A stretch of DNA of 64,000 bases from Phycobacter azelaicus (GTDB taxonomy: Bacteria > Pseudomonadota > Alphaproteobacteria > Rhodobacterales > Rhodobacteraceae). Of this stretch, positions 36,521 through 45,381 are shown piece by piece (within the stretch, counting starts at the first letter, position 1; the number at the start of each line of letters is the position of its first letter). A program made the translations under genes and the position numbers. The stretch lies in contig NZ_WKFH01000003.1 of assembly GCF_014884385.1 (NCBI RefSeq), positions 1,626,001 to 1,690,000 of the forward strand, written 5' to 3'. Under the pieces are notes generated by a model, which was not told the origin of the DNA, searched no databases, and saw only the letters and a list, made by a program, of their open reading frames with translations.

Positions 36521-36952
36521 ATGATTCTGGGCATCGGCACCGATCTTGCGAATATCGAACGGATCCAGCGCACACTGGACCGCTTCGGTGATCGCTTCCG
36601 CAACCGGGTTTTTACCGAAATTGAACAGCGCAAATCCGAACGCCGCCGCGATGTGGCGGGTACCTATGCCAAACGCTGGGCGGCGAAAGAAGCCTGTTCC
36701 AAGGCGCTTGGCACGGGCCTTCGCATGGGAATCGCCTGGAAGGACATGTCGGTCAGCAACCTGCGAACGGGCCAGCCGGTGATGCATGTGACCGGCTGGG
36801 CGGCCGAGCGCCTCGCAAAGATGACACCGCCGGGCTATGAAGCCCACATTCATGTGACGCTGACCGATGATCACCCCTGGGCGCAGGCCATGGTGCTGAT
36901 CGAAGCACGCCCTATTGCCGATCTGGGCCCCGAATCCGGCGCCGAAGCTTGA
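36521..36952 (+). CDS. acpS: Holo-[acyl-carrier-protein] synthase
   Basis: Trimeric phosphopantetheinyl transferase of 143 residues that activates ACP for fatty acid synthesis. Motifs [15 protein letters not shown] (with the Mg-binding Asp) and [17 protein letters not shown] (with the catalytic Glu and Lys) are intact, and the fold ends [26 protein letters not shown] lies upstream of the ATG. Next gene is lepB. Confidence 0.96.
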   Translation: MILGIGTDLANIERIQRTLDRFGDRFRNRVFTEIEQRKSERRRDVAGTYAKRWAAKEACSKALGTGLRMGIAWKDMSVSNLRTGQPVMHVTGWAAERLAKMTPPGYEAHIHVTLTDDHPWAQAMVLIEARPIADLGPESGAEA

Positions 36953-37012
36953 CTTAGACCTTGTCGGCCCGCATGTAGCCCCCGACCCAACCCAATTACA
37001 CCGGAGAGCCCG

Positions 37013-37849
37013 ATGACGGCCAAACAGAATGCCGGACATTCGATCATTGAGACGATCAAGACCATTGTCTACGCCCTGCTTATCGCTGGCGTCTTTCGCA
37101 CGCTCTTCTTTCAGCCCTTCTGGATCCCGTCCGGATCCATGAAAGAAACACTGCTCATCGGTGATTTCCTGTTCGTGAACAAGATGGCCTATGGCTACTC
37201 TTACGCCTCTTGTCCCAGCGTGCGTCTTGGCTTTGTAGGCATCGACATCGATGCCAGCGACATCTGCGGGTTTCTGGATGGTGACAACAGCCGCATCTTG
37301 GGAAGTGAGCCTGAACGCGGCGATGTGGCGGTCTTTCGCCACCCTGTGACCGGTACTGACTTTATCAAGCGTGTGGTCGGCATGCCCGGAGACCGCGTGC
37401 AGGTCAAAAATGGAGTGCTGCACATCAACGGTACGGCCGTCTCCCTTCAGGATGCGGGTGAGTTCGAGGAAGTGATGGAGCGCCAGGGCCCAATGGGCTC
37501 TTACCCCCGCTGTGAGAACGCTCCGGTTGGTGAAGGCGCCATCTGCAAGAAATCCCGCCAGATCGAAACCTTGCCTGGCGGCGTTGAGCATGTGATCCTC
37601 AATATCGGCAACCAGGGGATGGATCATACCGGCGTCTACCAGGTCCCTGATGGCCACTACTTCTTTATCGGGGATAACCGCGACAACTCCAGCGACAGCC
37701 GCCTGCCGCAGTCCGCCGGCGGTGTTGGGTTCGTGCCCTATGAAAACCTGATTGGTCGCGCAGATCGTATCATGTTCTCTTCTGCGGGTCGTTCGATGCT
37801 GTTCTTCTGGACCTGGCGCAGCGATCGTTTCTTCAAGGGGATCGAGTGA
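37013..37849 (+). CDS. lepB: Signal peptidase I
   Basis: Membrane serine protease of 278 residues that removes signal peptides. One N-terminal membrane helix (~12-33) precedes the catalytic Ser42 ([14 protein letters not shown]) and the general base Lys119 ([13 protein letters not shown]). The [11 protein letters not shown] block is intact. A cysteine-containing insert (SYASCPSV...DICGFL) between boxes is common in alphaproteobacterial LepB. Its stop overlaps the rnc start as GTGA. Confidence 0.96.
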   Translation: MTAKQNAGHSIIETIKTIVYALLIAGVFRTLFFQPFWIPSGSMKETLLIGDFLFVNKMAYGYSYASCPSVRLGFVGIDIDASDICGFLDGDNSRILGSEPERGDVAVFRHPVTGTDFIKRVVGMPGDRVQVKNGVLHINGTAVSLQDAGEFEEVMERQGPMGSYPRCENAPVGEGAICKKSRQIETLPGGVEHVILNIGNQGMDHTGVYQVPDGHYFFIGDNRDNSSDSRLPQSAGGVGFVPYENLIGRADRIMFSSAGRSMLFFWTWRSDRFFKGIE

Positions 37850-38532
37850 AGCTTTCCAAGGATATGCGCGCTTTTCAGGAGCGGATCGGCCATAACTTTA
37901 CCAGGCCCGATCTTTTGGTGCGCGCTCTGACCCATCCGTCGGTTTCTTCAGCGACGCGGCAGGACAATCAGCGGCTCGAATTTCTCGGTGACCGGGTGCT
38001 GGGCCTCGTGATGGCCACGGCCCTTCTTGAGCATGACAAGACCGCAAGCGAAGGCCAGCTGGCACCGCGTTTCAACGCTTTGGTGCGTAAAGAGGCCTGC
38101 GCCGATGTGGCGCGCGAGATCGACCTGGGCGCGGTGCTGAAACTGGGCCGGTCGGAAATGATGTCTGGCGGTCGGCGCAAGCAAGCCCTGCTTGGAGACG
38201 CGATGGAGGCGGTGATTGCCGCCGTTTACAAGGATGCGGGCTTCGAGGCCGCTCAAGCCATGATCCTGCGCCTGTGGGGAGACCGGGTCGGAGCCGTCGA
38301 AGAGGATGCCCGCGACCCCAAGACCGCGCTTCAGGAATATGTACAGGCCCGCCGCCAGAACCCGCCTGCCTATGTGCAGATCGCCCGCGAAGGGCCGGAT
38401 CATCAGCCGATCTTCACCATCGCGGTGCGGCTGGAGGACGGCACCGAGGAACAGGCCTCTGCCGGGTCCAAACGCCAGGCTGAACAGGCCGCCGCCAAGG
38501 CCCTTTTGACACGATTGGAGCAAGACACATGA
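37846..38532 (+). CDS. rnc: Ribonuclease III
   Basis: Double-stranded-RNA endonuclease of 228 residues. Signature [15 protein letters not shown] with Glu45 and Asp49, the second catalytic pair in [14 protein letters not shown], and a C-terminal dsRNA-binding domain (~155-226, KTALQEYVQ ... [16 protein letters not shown]). Starts at GTG 37846 overlapping lepB and its stop overlaps era as ATGA, so lepB-rnc-era are coupled. Confidence 0.97.
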   Translation: MKLSKDMRAFQERIGHNFTRPDLLVRALTHPSVSSATRQDNQRLEFLGDRVLGLVMATALLEHDKTASEGQLAPRFNALVRKEACADVAREIDLGAVLKLGRSEMMSGGRRKQALLGDAMEAVIAAVYKDAGFEAAQAMILRLWGDRVGAVEEDARDPKTALQEYVQARRQNPPAYVQIAREGPDHQPIFTIAVRLEDGTEEQASAGSKRQAEQAAAKALLTRLEQDT

Positions 38533-39437
38533 CCACACGCGCCGGGTTCATTGCCCTGATCGGAGAGCCGAACGCAGGTAAATCCACCCTGTTGAATCGC
38601 ATGGTGGGGGCCAAGGTCTCGATCGTGACGCACAAGGTGCAGACCACCCGTGCCCGCATTCGCGGCGTTGCGATGGAAGGCGAGAGCCAGCTTGTTTTTG
38701 TCGACACGCCGGGCCTGTTCAAACCGCGTCGTCGCCTCGACCGCGCCATGGTCGCTGCCGCCTGGGGCGGAGCTGCCGATGCGGATGTGGTCGTGCTGCT
38801 GGTGGAAGCCCATCGCGGCATCACCGAAGGGGTGGAGCGGATCCTTGAAGGGCTGGAAGAGATCGGACAGGGCCGCAAGGTTGCTTTGGCGATCAACAAG
38901 ATCGACAAGGTGCAGGCCGAAGAGCTGTTGGGACTGACCAAGAAGCTGAACGACGCATACGCGTTTGCCGAAACCTTCCTGATCTCTGCCGAGCGCGGCC
39001 ACGGCGTCGAGGATCTTCGCCACTGGCTGGCGAACGAGGTTCCCGAAGGCCCCTGGCTTTACCCAGAAGACCAGATTGCCGATCTGCCCATGCGTATGAT
39101 CGCGGCAGAGATGACCCGTGAAAAGCTGACCCTGCGCCTGCATCAGGAGCTGCCCTATCAGCTCACCGTCGAGACCGAGAATTGGGAAGAACGCAAGGAC
39201 GGCTCTGCCAAGATTGATCAGGTGATCTATGTGGTTCGCGATGGTCACAAGGGGATCGTGCTGGGCAAGCGGGGCGAGACCATCAAGGCCGTCAGCCAGG
39301 CCGCCCGCGCCGAGCTGGAAGAGTTCCTGGACCGCAAGGTGCATCTGTTCCTGCAGGTCAAGGTACGGCCCAACTGGCTGGAAGAGGCCGAGCGTTACTC
39401 GGAAATGGGGCTTGATTTCAAAGACGGAAACGCATGA
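38529..39437 (+). CDS. era: GTPase Era
   Basis: Ribosome-assembly GTPase of 302 residues that binds 16S rRNA. G1 is [10 protein letters not shown] (11-20), the switch regions include TTRARIRG, G3 is DTPGLF and G4 NKIDK. The C-terminal KH domain shows [26 protein letters not shown], with the GxxG-type loop. Overlaps rnc and the following DUF1491 gene by 4 bp each. Confidence 0.97.
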   Translation: MTTRAGFIALIGEPNAGKSTLLNRMVGAKVSIVTHKVQTTRARIRGVAMEGESQLVFVDTPGLFKPRRRLDRAMVAAAWGGAADADVVVLLVEAHRGITEGVERILEGLEEIGQGRKVALAINKIDKVQAEELLGLTKKLNDAYAFAETFLISAERGHGVEDLRHWLANEVPEGPWLYPEDQIADLPMRMIAAEMTREKLTLRLHQELPYQLTVETENWEERKDGSAKIDQVIYVVRDGHKGIVLGKRGETIKAVSQAARAELEEFLDRKVHLFLQVKVRPNWLEEAERYSEMGLDFKDGNA

Positions 39438-39763
39438 GCCGCCTCACGGCGCGTTTCTGGGTCGATGCCTATCTGGCACGCCTGAGGTTTCAGGAGATCC
39501 CGGCCTTTGTCACCGCCCATGGCGACGACACTGCCGGAGCGGTTCTGGTCAAGCTGAACACGCTGGATGGGCGGGCCGAAGCCTTTCACCGCTCTTATGA
39601 TCTGATGAGCGGCGATCGCAAATGGGTCTCACTAGCGGCCGGGGCAGAGGGCGATGTGGACGCTGCCATCGCCAAGCAGCGCGGTTTTGACCCCGACCTC
39701 TGGGTGATCGAGGTGGAAGACCGGCAGGGCCGTCACCTGCTGGATGAACCCGGGTTGGACTAG
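39434..39763 (+). CDS. DUF1491 family protein
   Basis: Small soluble protein of 109 residues with the DUF1491 pattern: ARFWVDAYLARLRFQEIPAFV, DDTAGAVLVKLNTLDG and RGFDPDLWVIEVEDRQGRHLLDE. Restricted to alphaproteobacteria and typically found between era and recO, as here. Function unknown; conserved linkage with ribosome and repair genes is the only clue. ATGA overlap with era. Confidence 0.88.
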   Translation: MSRLTARFWVDAYLARLRFQEIPAFVTAHGDDTAGAVLVKLNTLDGRAEAFHRSYDLMSGDRKWVSLAAGAEGDVDAAIAKQRGFDPDLWVIEVEDRQGRHLLDEPGLD

Positions 39764-39766
39764 GCG

Positions 39767-40492
39767 ATGGACTGGCGCGATCATGGTATATTGCTGAGCC
39801 TGCGCCGCCATGGTGAAAGCGCCGCGATCATCGATGTTTTCACCGAAAGCCATGGCCGCCATGCAGGCGTGGTGCGCGGCGGGGCGGGGCGGCGTATGGC
39901 GCCGATCCTACAGCCCGGCGCGCAGCTAGATCTGACCTGGCGTGCCCGGCTTGAGGAACACCTTGGCAGCTATCAGGCAGAACCTTTGCGCAGCCGCGCG
40001 GCTGCGGCGCTGTCCGGGCGACTGGCTTTGGCGGGCCTCAATGCAGTGACGGCGCTTTTGTCCTTTTGCCTGCCCGAACGCGCCGCCTATCCGGCCCTTT
40101 ATGCCCGCACAGAACAGCTTTTGGATCTGCTGGAGCAAGAGGACTTGTGGCCGCTCGCTTATCTCCACTGGGAAGTTGCATTGCTTGAGGAGATGGGATT
40201 CGGCCTTGATCTGACCGCCTGCGCCGTGACGGGCACGCAAGAGAACCTGACCTATGTGTCCCCCAAAACCGGGCGCGCGGTGTCAGAAGCGGGCGCGGGG
40301 GATTGGGCGGATCGCCTGTTGCCGCTGCCACCGGTGTTGCTGGGGCAGGGAGAGGCTGGCAATAGCGAGATCGCCTTGGCCCTGGGCACCACCGGGCATT
40401 TCTTTGAGCATCATCTGGCGCCGTCGCTCGGCAACCGCCCCTTGCCAGAGGCCCGCGGGCGGCTTTCTGACTTGATCAGCCGCTTGCCGTGA
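39767..40492 (+). CDS. recO: DNA repair protein RecO
   Basis: Recombination mediator of 241 residues that works with RecR to load RecA. The N-terminal OB-fold has [33 protein letters not shown], and the helical C-terminal domain has [21 protein letters not shown] and [19 protein letters not shown]. The zinc-finger cysteines seen in some RecO proteins are mostly absent (one Cys at the expected site). The 3' end overlaps the convergent META-domain gene by 17 bp. Confidence 0.93.
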   Translation: MDWRDHGILLSLRRHGESAAIIDVFTESHGRHAGVVRGGAGRRMAPILQPGAQLDLTWRARLEEHLGSYQAEPLRSRAAAALSGRLALAGLNAVTALLSFCLPERAAYPALYARTEQLLDLLEQEDLWPLAYLHWEVALLEEMGFGLDLTACAVTGTQENLTYVSPKTGRAVSEAGAGDWADRLLPLPPVLLGQGEAGNSEIALALGTTGHFFEHHLAPSLGNRPLPEARGRLSDLISRLP

Positions 40493-40898
40493 AGACCAGC
40501 TCTCTGCCCGCGTCATTGCGCAGGATCAGAACGTCACCGGCGACCTCGGCCTCACTCATGCTTTGCAAGGCTTCGAGATAGCGCGTTTCGCCCAACAGAT
40601 CGGGGCAGACCGCGCGGGTGGCGGCAAGACTCCCGGCCTCAAACCATGGATAGGGCGCCGTGATCTCGGCGCGATAGGCGTTGCAGGGGGCCTGGCCTGC
40701 GATCTGACCGGGCGCAGGGAATTCGAGGGTTGCTGTTGCCGCGAAGGGCTTGCCGTCTATCTGGCTCAGCACCCATGTCTTGCCCGCAGCGCCATAGGCC
40801 GTGAGGGTCTCATCCCCTGCACAGGCCGCCAGTGGAATCATGGTGGCAGCGGCAAGGGCGCCGCGCAGGTGAAGACGGCGATACGACGTCTTGGGCAT
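40476..40898 (-). CDS. META-domain lipoprotein (HslJ-like)
   Basis: Envelope protein of 140 residues. The N-terminus ([17 protein letters not shown]) has a good lipobox LAAC. The META domain follows: [37 protein letters not shown] and a late [18 protein letters not shown]. Such domains occur in HslJ and secreted heat- or novobiocin-resistance proteins; exact role unknown. Convergent with recO and overlapping its last 17 bp. Confidence 0.82.
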   Translation of the reverse strand: MPKTSYRRLHLRGALAAATMIPLAACAGDETLTAYGAAGKTWVLSQIDGKPFAATATLEFPAPGQIAGQAPCNAYRAEITAPYPWFEAGSLAATRAVCPDLLGETRYLEALQSMSEAEVAGDVLILRNDAGRELVFTASG

Positions 40899-40904
40899 TT
40901 CTGG

Positions 40905-41624
40905 TCAGCTTTCTTCTTGTTCGATAAGGGCCGCGATTTTTGCACCGATGGCAGCGCTGCCCTTGATCGAGGGGTGAATCCGGTCAATGGCGTGGAAGGT
41001 GAGATCGCCATGGGGCACCAGACCGTCGAGTGAGAGGAAAAACACACCTTCGGTTACCTCAGCCAGCCGCGCGATCCGGCGGTCCAGCTCTTGCCCGTCC
41101 TTTTTGCAGTGGTCGATGGGCGAACCACGGCCCGGGCTGCGTAGATAGCCAGTATAGATCACTTGGGCGCCGGTGGCGCGCAATTGCGCGATCAGGTCGG
41201 GGATCGCGCCATCGCTGGAATCCTGTGCTGCCAGTCGATCAATTTTGCGGGTGCAGACGATACAGCCACAGCCAAGCCAGAGGTCATTGCCGCCGCCATT
41301 CACAACGATCCAGTCCCAGTCTCCGGCGCGGAATTGTTTCGGGATGTTGAGCCCCGCAGCGCCGGTCAGAGGCAGCGGGTAGATCATCCGCGCACCAATG
41401 ACAGAGCGGTCTACAACCGGCTCATTCAGGGTGTCTTCGATTGCATCCGACACGGCCTGCCCGGTGCCGCCATTCCACGCCAGCATGGAATCCCCCATCA
41501 TCAGAATGCGGGCGTCCGGTTTGCGCGCGGGCACCTCGCCGCAGCCGGTCAGGGGCAGCAGCGCGACCAAGAGGATCAAAACCGGGCGCAAGAATGCAGT
41601 CATGACCAAGATGTACCGCCGCAT
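40905..41624 (-). CDS. GDSL/SGNH-type hydrolase, lipoprotein
   Basis: Putative envelope esterase of about 239 residues. A signal with lipobox LTGC is followed by SGNH block I ILMMGDSMLAWN (Ser nucleophile), block II near VIGARMIYP, block III VVNGGGNDLWLG (Asn) and block V DRIHPSIKGS (Asp/His). All four catalytic positions are present. A CGCIVC pair after block III is unusual and may form a disulfide. Start is ATG 41624 (MRRYILVMTAFL) or ATG 41603. Substrate unknown. Same strand and 6 bp upstream of the META gene. Confidence 0.85.
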   Translation of the reverse strand: MRRYILVMTAFLRPVLILLVALLPLTGCGEVPARKPDARILMMGDSMLAWNGGTGQAVSDAIEDTLNEPVVDRSVIGARMIYPLPLTGAAGLNIPKQFRAGDWDWIVVNGGGNDLWLGCGCIVCTRKIDRLAAQDSSDGAIPDLIAQLRATGAQVIYTGYLRSPGRGSPIDHCKKDGQELDRRIARLAEVTEGVFFLSLDGLVPHGDLTFHAIDRIHPSIKGSAAIGAKIAALIEQEES

Positions 41625-41679
41625 AGGTTGAAGGGAAACGGGAAACTGCACCGCCGCCTCCCCAACGGTGCAGCACGGC

Positions 41680-41708
41680 AAAAAAGAAGCCCGGCACAAA
41701 GGCCGGGC
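41680..41708 (-). terminator. Terminator of the acyl-CoA dehydrogenase gene
   Basis: On the minus strand GCCCGGC (41708-41702) pairs with GCCGGGC (41695-41689) around a six-base loop, followed by TTCTTTTTT. It lies about 45 bp after the stop at 41754. Confidence 0.9.
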
Positions 41709-41753
41709 CAGTCGGGGATGTCCCCGGGGAGTGATCGTTGAGAAGGAGGGCGC

Positions 41754-43439
41754 TCAGGCCAGCAGGCGACGTGCAATCACCTGGGCCTGGATTTCGGCGG
41801 CCCCTTCGAAAATGTTGAGGATCCGGGCGTCACACAGCACGCGGGAGATCTTGTACTCCAGCGCAAAGCCGTTGCCGCCGTGGATCTGCAAACCGTTGTC
41901 GGCCGCCGCCCAGGCGACGCGAGCGCCCAAGAGTTTCGCCATGCCGGCCTCAAGGTCGCAGCGGTGGCCGTTGTCCTTTTCCCAGGCCGAGAAGTAGGTC
42001 AGCTGGCGCGCCACCATGATCTCTACCGCCATCATCGCCAGTTTCGACGACACGCGCGGGAAGTTGATCAGCGATTTGCCGAACTGCTTTCGATCTTGGG
42101 CATACTGCATGGCGATATCTAGCGCCGATTGCGCAACGCCAATGGCGCGGGCGGCAGTCTGGATACGGGCAGATTCGAAGGTCTCCATCAGCTGTTTGAA
42201 GCCCTTGCCCTCTTCACCGCCCAGAAGGTTATCGCCCTTGACCTTGAAGCCGTCAAAACCCAGCTCGTACTCCTTCATGCCGCGGTAGCCCAGAACCTCG
42301 ATCTCGCCGCCGGTCATGCCTTCGGTGGGGAAGGGGTTTTCGTCGGTGCCCGGCGTTTTCTCTGCCAGGAACATCGACAAGCCGCGGTGATCGGTGGTCT
42401 CCGGGTTGGTACGCGCCAACAAGGTCATCACATGGGTACGGGCCGCATGGGTGATCCAGGTCTTGTTGCCGGTGATCTCATAATCGCCATCGGCGTTCTT
42501 GACCGCGCGGGTGCGCAAGGAGCCAAGGTCAGAGCCGGTGTTTGGCTCGGTAAAGACGGCGGTGGGCAGGATTTCGGCGCTGGCGATCTTGGGCAGCCAG
42601 TTTGCTTTCTGCTCATCCGTGCCGCCCGCGATGATCAGCTCGGCTGCGATTTCGGAGCGGGTGCCAAGGCTGCCGACACCGATATAGCCGCGCGACAGTT
42701 CCTCGGAGACCACGCACATCGACGCCTTCGAGAGGCCAAAGCCGCCGAACTCCTCGGGGATAGTCAGGCCAAAGACGCCCATCTCGGCCAGCTCTTCGAT
42801 GATCTCCATCGGGATCAGCTCATCCTTGAGGTGCCATTCATGGGCAAAGGGTTCGACCTTTTCCAGCGCATAGCGGCGGAACTGGTCGCGGATCATCTCC
42901 AACTCTTCATCGAGGCCCGAAGCGCCGAACATCACAGACCCGGCCTGTTCCTGCATCAGCTCCACCAGACGGCTGCGGGCGGCGTTGGAGTTGCCGTCGC
43001 GCACCAGCGTCATGACCTCGGCCGTGTTCAGAGCCTCTTCGGCGCCGGCATCAAGGCCCAGATCCTGCAGGCGGATGATCTCAGTCTGGTTCATCTGGAT
43101 GCCGCCACGGATCTGCGCCAGGTATTCGCCAAAGGCGATCTGGTGGATCAGCTGCTCCATCTCGTTGAACTTGCCTTCGCCGGCCATGCGGGCCGCCCAG
43201 TTCTGCATCTGGCGCAGGCTGTAGACATAGGTAGCCAGCCAGGACAGCCCGTGCGCGGCGGTCTGGTGCTGTTCCACCAGTGCGCCCGATACGCGCCCCT
43301 CAGCGGTCACCAGCTCGCGTACTGCGCTTTTGGCAGCGTCCAGAAGCTGGTCAAGCGGGGCAATCGTCGCTGCGGTCAATGTCAGCAACTCGGGGAGTAC
43401 AGTGGGCTTCATTTGCAAGTCTTGTCCGTCATGGGCCAT
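41754..43439 (-). CDS. Acyl-CoA dehydrogenase, probable (2S)-methylsuccinyl-CoA dehydrogenase
   Basis: FAD enzyme of 561 residues. A helical N-terminal extension of about 170 residues precedes a complete acyl-CoA dehydrogenase: TIPEEFGGFGLS, the FAD-binding AVFTEPNTGSDLGSLRT and WITHAARTHVM, GYRGMKEYEL, and the catalytic base Glu545 in NIFEGAAEIQ. This long form is characteristic of Mcd of the ethylmalonyl-CoA pathway, which oxidises methylsuccinyl-CoA to mesaconyl-CoA. AAGGA precedes the ATG. Electrons would go to EtfAB, encoded at 56.4-58.1 kb. Assignment to Mcd rather than another long ACAD is inference. Confidence 0.78.
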   Translation of the reverse strand: MAHDGQDLQMKPTVLPELLTLTAATIAPLDQLLDAAKSAVRELVTAEGRVSGALVEQHQTAAHGLSWLATYVYSLRQMQNWAARMAGEGKFNEMEQLIHQIAFGEYLAQIRGGIQMNQTEIIRLQDLGLDAGAEEALNTAEVMTLVRDGNSNAARSRLVELMQEQAGSVMFGASGLDEELEMIRDQFRRYALEKVEPFAHEWHLKDELIPMEIIEELAEMGVFGLTIPEEFGGFGLSKASMCVVSEELSRGYIGVGSLGTRSEIAAELIIAGGTDEQKANWLPKIASAEILPTAVFTEPNTGSDLGSLRTRAVKNADGDYEITGNKTWITHAARTHVMTLLARTNPETTDHRGLSMFLAEKTPGTDENPFPTEGMTGGEIEVLGYRGMKEYELGFDGFKVKGDNLLGGEEGKGFKQLMETFESARIQTAARAIGVAQSALDIAMQYAQDRKQFGKSLINFPRVSSKLAMMAVEIMVARQLTYFSAWEKDNGHRCDLEAGMAKLLGARVAWAAADNGLQIHGGNGFALEYKISRVLCDARILNIFEGAAEIQAQVIARRLLA

Positions 43440-43583
43440 GAATCACATCCTTCTTCGGTCGCTTGGTCGTAGTCTTTTCGCAGTTGCAGCGCAATAAAAA
43501 TACGCCGCGATGCGGCATTTCGACCAAATACTTCGTCTTTATTTTGCCCGTGCAGCGGTCTGGAGGTATCGCTATGAAGAGGA

Positions 43584-44351
43584 ATGACAAGCCTTTTTTC
43601 TGCATTCACACCTGAGGATCTGGCTGCTGCCTTTGCCGTTGCCCTTGTCGCCGGTACGGTCAAAGGGCTGGTCGGGTTTGCCATGCCGATGATTCTCATC
43701 TCAGGTCTCAGCATGTTCATGTCGCCGGAGCTGGCGCTGGCTGGGTTGATTCTTCCGACGTTGGTCACCAATGGGATGCAGGCGCTGCGTCAAGGCGTTG
43801 GGGCCGCACTGCAGTCGATGCAGCGCTTCCGGCTGTTTCTGCTTGTGGGGCTCGTATTCCTTTTGACCAGCGCGCAGCTGGTGCGGGTGCTGCCGCAAGA
43901 GGCCATGCTGCTGATCATTGGTATCCCCGTGTCGCTATTCGCACTGACGCAGCTCATGGGCAAGCAACTGATCCTGTCCAAACCCACTCGGCTGGCCGAG
44001 GTGCTGGTGGGCGGTTTTGCCGGGTTCATCGGAGGGGTGTCCGGTGTTTGGGGACCGCCGACGGTGGCCTACCTGACCGCGCTTGGCACCGAAAAGAGCG
44101 AACAGATCCGCGTGCAGGGTGTGATCTATGGCATGGGGGCGGTTGCACTCCTGTTTGGCCATATCGCTTCTGGCGTCATGCGCTCTGAGACTGCGCCTTT
44201 TTCTGTGGCCTTGGTTCTGCCAGCGGTGTTGGGGATGTGGATTGGCGGACGCCTTCATGACCGGATCGATCAGACGGCCTTTCGCCGGGTGACCTTGATT
44301 GTTCTTCTGGTCGCGGGCTTGAATTTGCTGCGCCGTGCCTTGATGCTGTGA
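43584..44351 (+). CDS. TauE/SafE-family sulfite/organic anion exporter
   Basis: Membrane protein of 255 residues with about eight helices and the two-fold TauE/SafE repeat. Each half has a glycine-rich motif: AVALVAGTVKGLVGFAMPMI and LVGGFAGFIGGVSGVWGPPTVAYL. The family exports sulfite, sulfoacetate and similar anions. Divergent from the acyl-CoA dehydrogenase. Substrate cannot be read. Confidence 0.88.
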   Translation: MTSLFSAFTPEDLAAAFAVALVAGTVKGLVGFAMPMILISGLSMFMSPELALAGLILPTLVTNGMQALRQGVGAALQSMQRFRLFLLVGLVFLLTSAQLVRVLPQEAMLLIIGIPVSLFALTQLMGKQLILSKPTRLAEVLVGGFAGFIGGVSGVWGPPTVAYLTALGTEKSEQIRVQGVIYGMGAVALLFGHIASGVMRSETAPFSVALVLPAVLGMWIGGRLHDRIDQTAFRRVTLIVLLVAGLNLLRRALML

Positions 44352-44410
44352 TCGTTGCCTGAAGGCTGGGCAATATCGGGGCAAAGTGAGCGCGCAGGGA
44401 CAGAAACGAC

Positions 44411-45310
44411 ATGGGCAAACGCCTGAGTGCAGATCAACTGGCCCTAGGATCCATCGTGATTTCCTTCATTGTTCTGGGGCTCAAGCTGGTTGCCTGGTGG
44501 CTGACGGGCTCGATTGCGCTGTTTTCCGATGCGCTGGAATCCCTCGTGAACGTTGGCGGCGCCTTTTTGGCATGGATGGCGGTGCGCTATGCCAACCGTC
44601 CGGCGGATGCGGGACATCCCTTTGGGCATCACAAGGCCGAGTATTTCTCGGCGGTGGCCGAGGGAATCATGATCATCATCGCTGCCTTTTTGATCCTTGA
44701 GCAGGCAATCTACGGTTTGATGCGCCCCATGGCTCCTGCGGACTGGGGGGTTGCCGGGCTGTGGGTCAATGCGATTGCCATGGTGGTGAACCTAATCTGG
44801 GCGCGGCTTTTGATCGGGCGCGGGGGGGCTCTGAAGTCCCCGGCGCTGGTTGCGGGCGGCCGACACCTGATGAGCGATGTCTGGACCTCGGTTGGTGTGC
44901 TGGTCGGCCTTGGGCTGGCGCTATGGACCGGGTGGAGCTGGCTTGACCCCGCTTTGGCCCTAATCGTTGCGGTCAATATCCTGCGTGAGGGCTTTGGTGT
45001 TGTGACGGCCTCGGTGAACGGTCTGATGGATTCCGCCGCGCCAAGCGAAGAGCGCGAAGAGATCGAGGAAATCATTCACCGCTCGGCGGAGGGCGCGCTG
45101 CAGGTGCATGGGTTGAAGACTCGCCGCGCAGGCAAGGCTTTGTTTGTGGAGTTTCACATGGTGGTGGCTGGCATGATGACGGTGCGCGCTGCACATGACA
45201 TCTGCGACCGGGTTGAGGATGCGATCCGTGCCAAACTGCCCGAAGCGAAGGTCAATATCCACGTGGAGCCAGAGTACAAGCTTGAGGAGACCGGCATTTC
45301 CCCGCGCTGA
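44411..45310 (+). CDS. Cation diffusion facilitator family transporter
   Basis: Divalent metal/proton antiporter of 299 residues, FieF-like in overall form: six helices, SFGH-type loop (GHPFGHHKAEYFSA) and a C-terminal cytosolic metal-binding domain (~210-295). Aligned on FieF from memory, the helix-5 ligands are kept (His152, Asp156 in HLMSDVWTS). The helix-2 pair is changed from Asp-x3-Asp to Glu43-x3-Asn47 (ALESLVNVGG). The transported metal may therefore differ; iron, zinc or manganese cannot be decided. Confidence 0.88.
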   Translation: MGKRLSADQLALGSIVISFIVLGLKLVAWWLTGSIALFSDALESLVNVGGAFLAWMAVRYANRPADAGHPFGHHKAEYFSAVAEGIMIIIAAFLILEQAIYGLMRPMAPADWGVAGLWVNAIAMVVNLIWARLLIGRGGALKSPALVAGGRHLMSDVWTSVGVLVGLGLALWTGWSWLDPALALIVAVNILREGFGVVTASVNGLMDSAAPSEEREEIEEIIHRSAEGALQVHGLKTRRAGKALFVEFHMVVAGMMTVRAAHDICDRVEDAIRAKLPEAKVNIHVEPEYKLEETGISPR

Positions 45311-45381
45311 GGCAATTGCAATTTCCTGCCTGTTTCCGTTTAACCCGTTCCAAGACACGCATAAGGGCAGGAGTGCAGCAT

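Noticed and set aside
42129..43472. Plus-strand open frame of 447 codons opposite the acyl-CoA dehydrogenase
   Set aside because: Histidine- and glycine-rich antisense artefact; the minus-strand enzyme has complete motifs.
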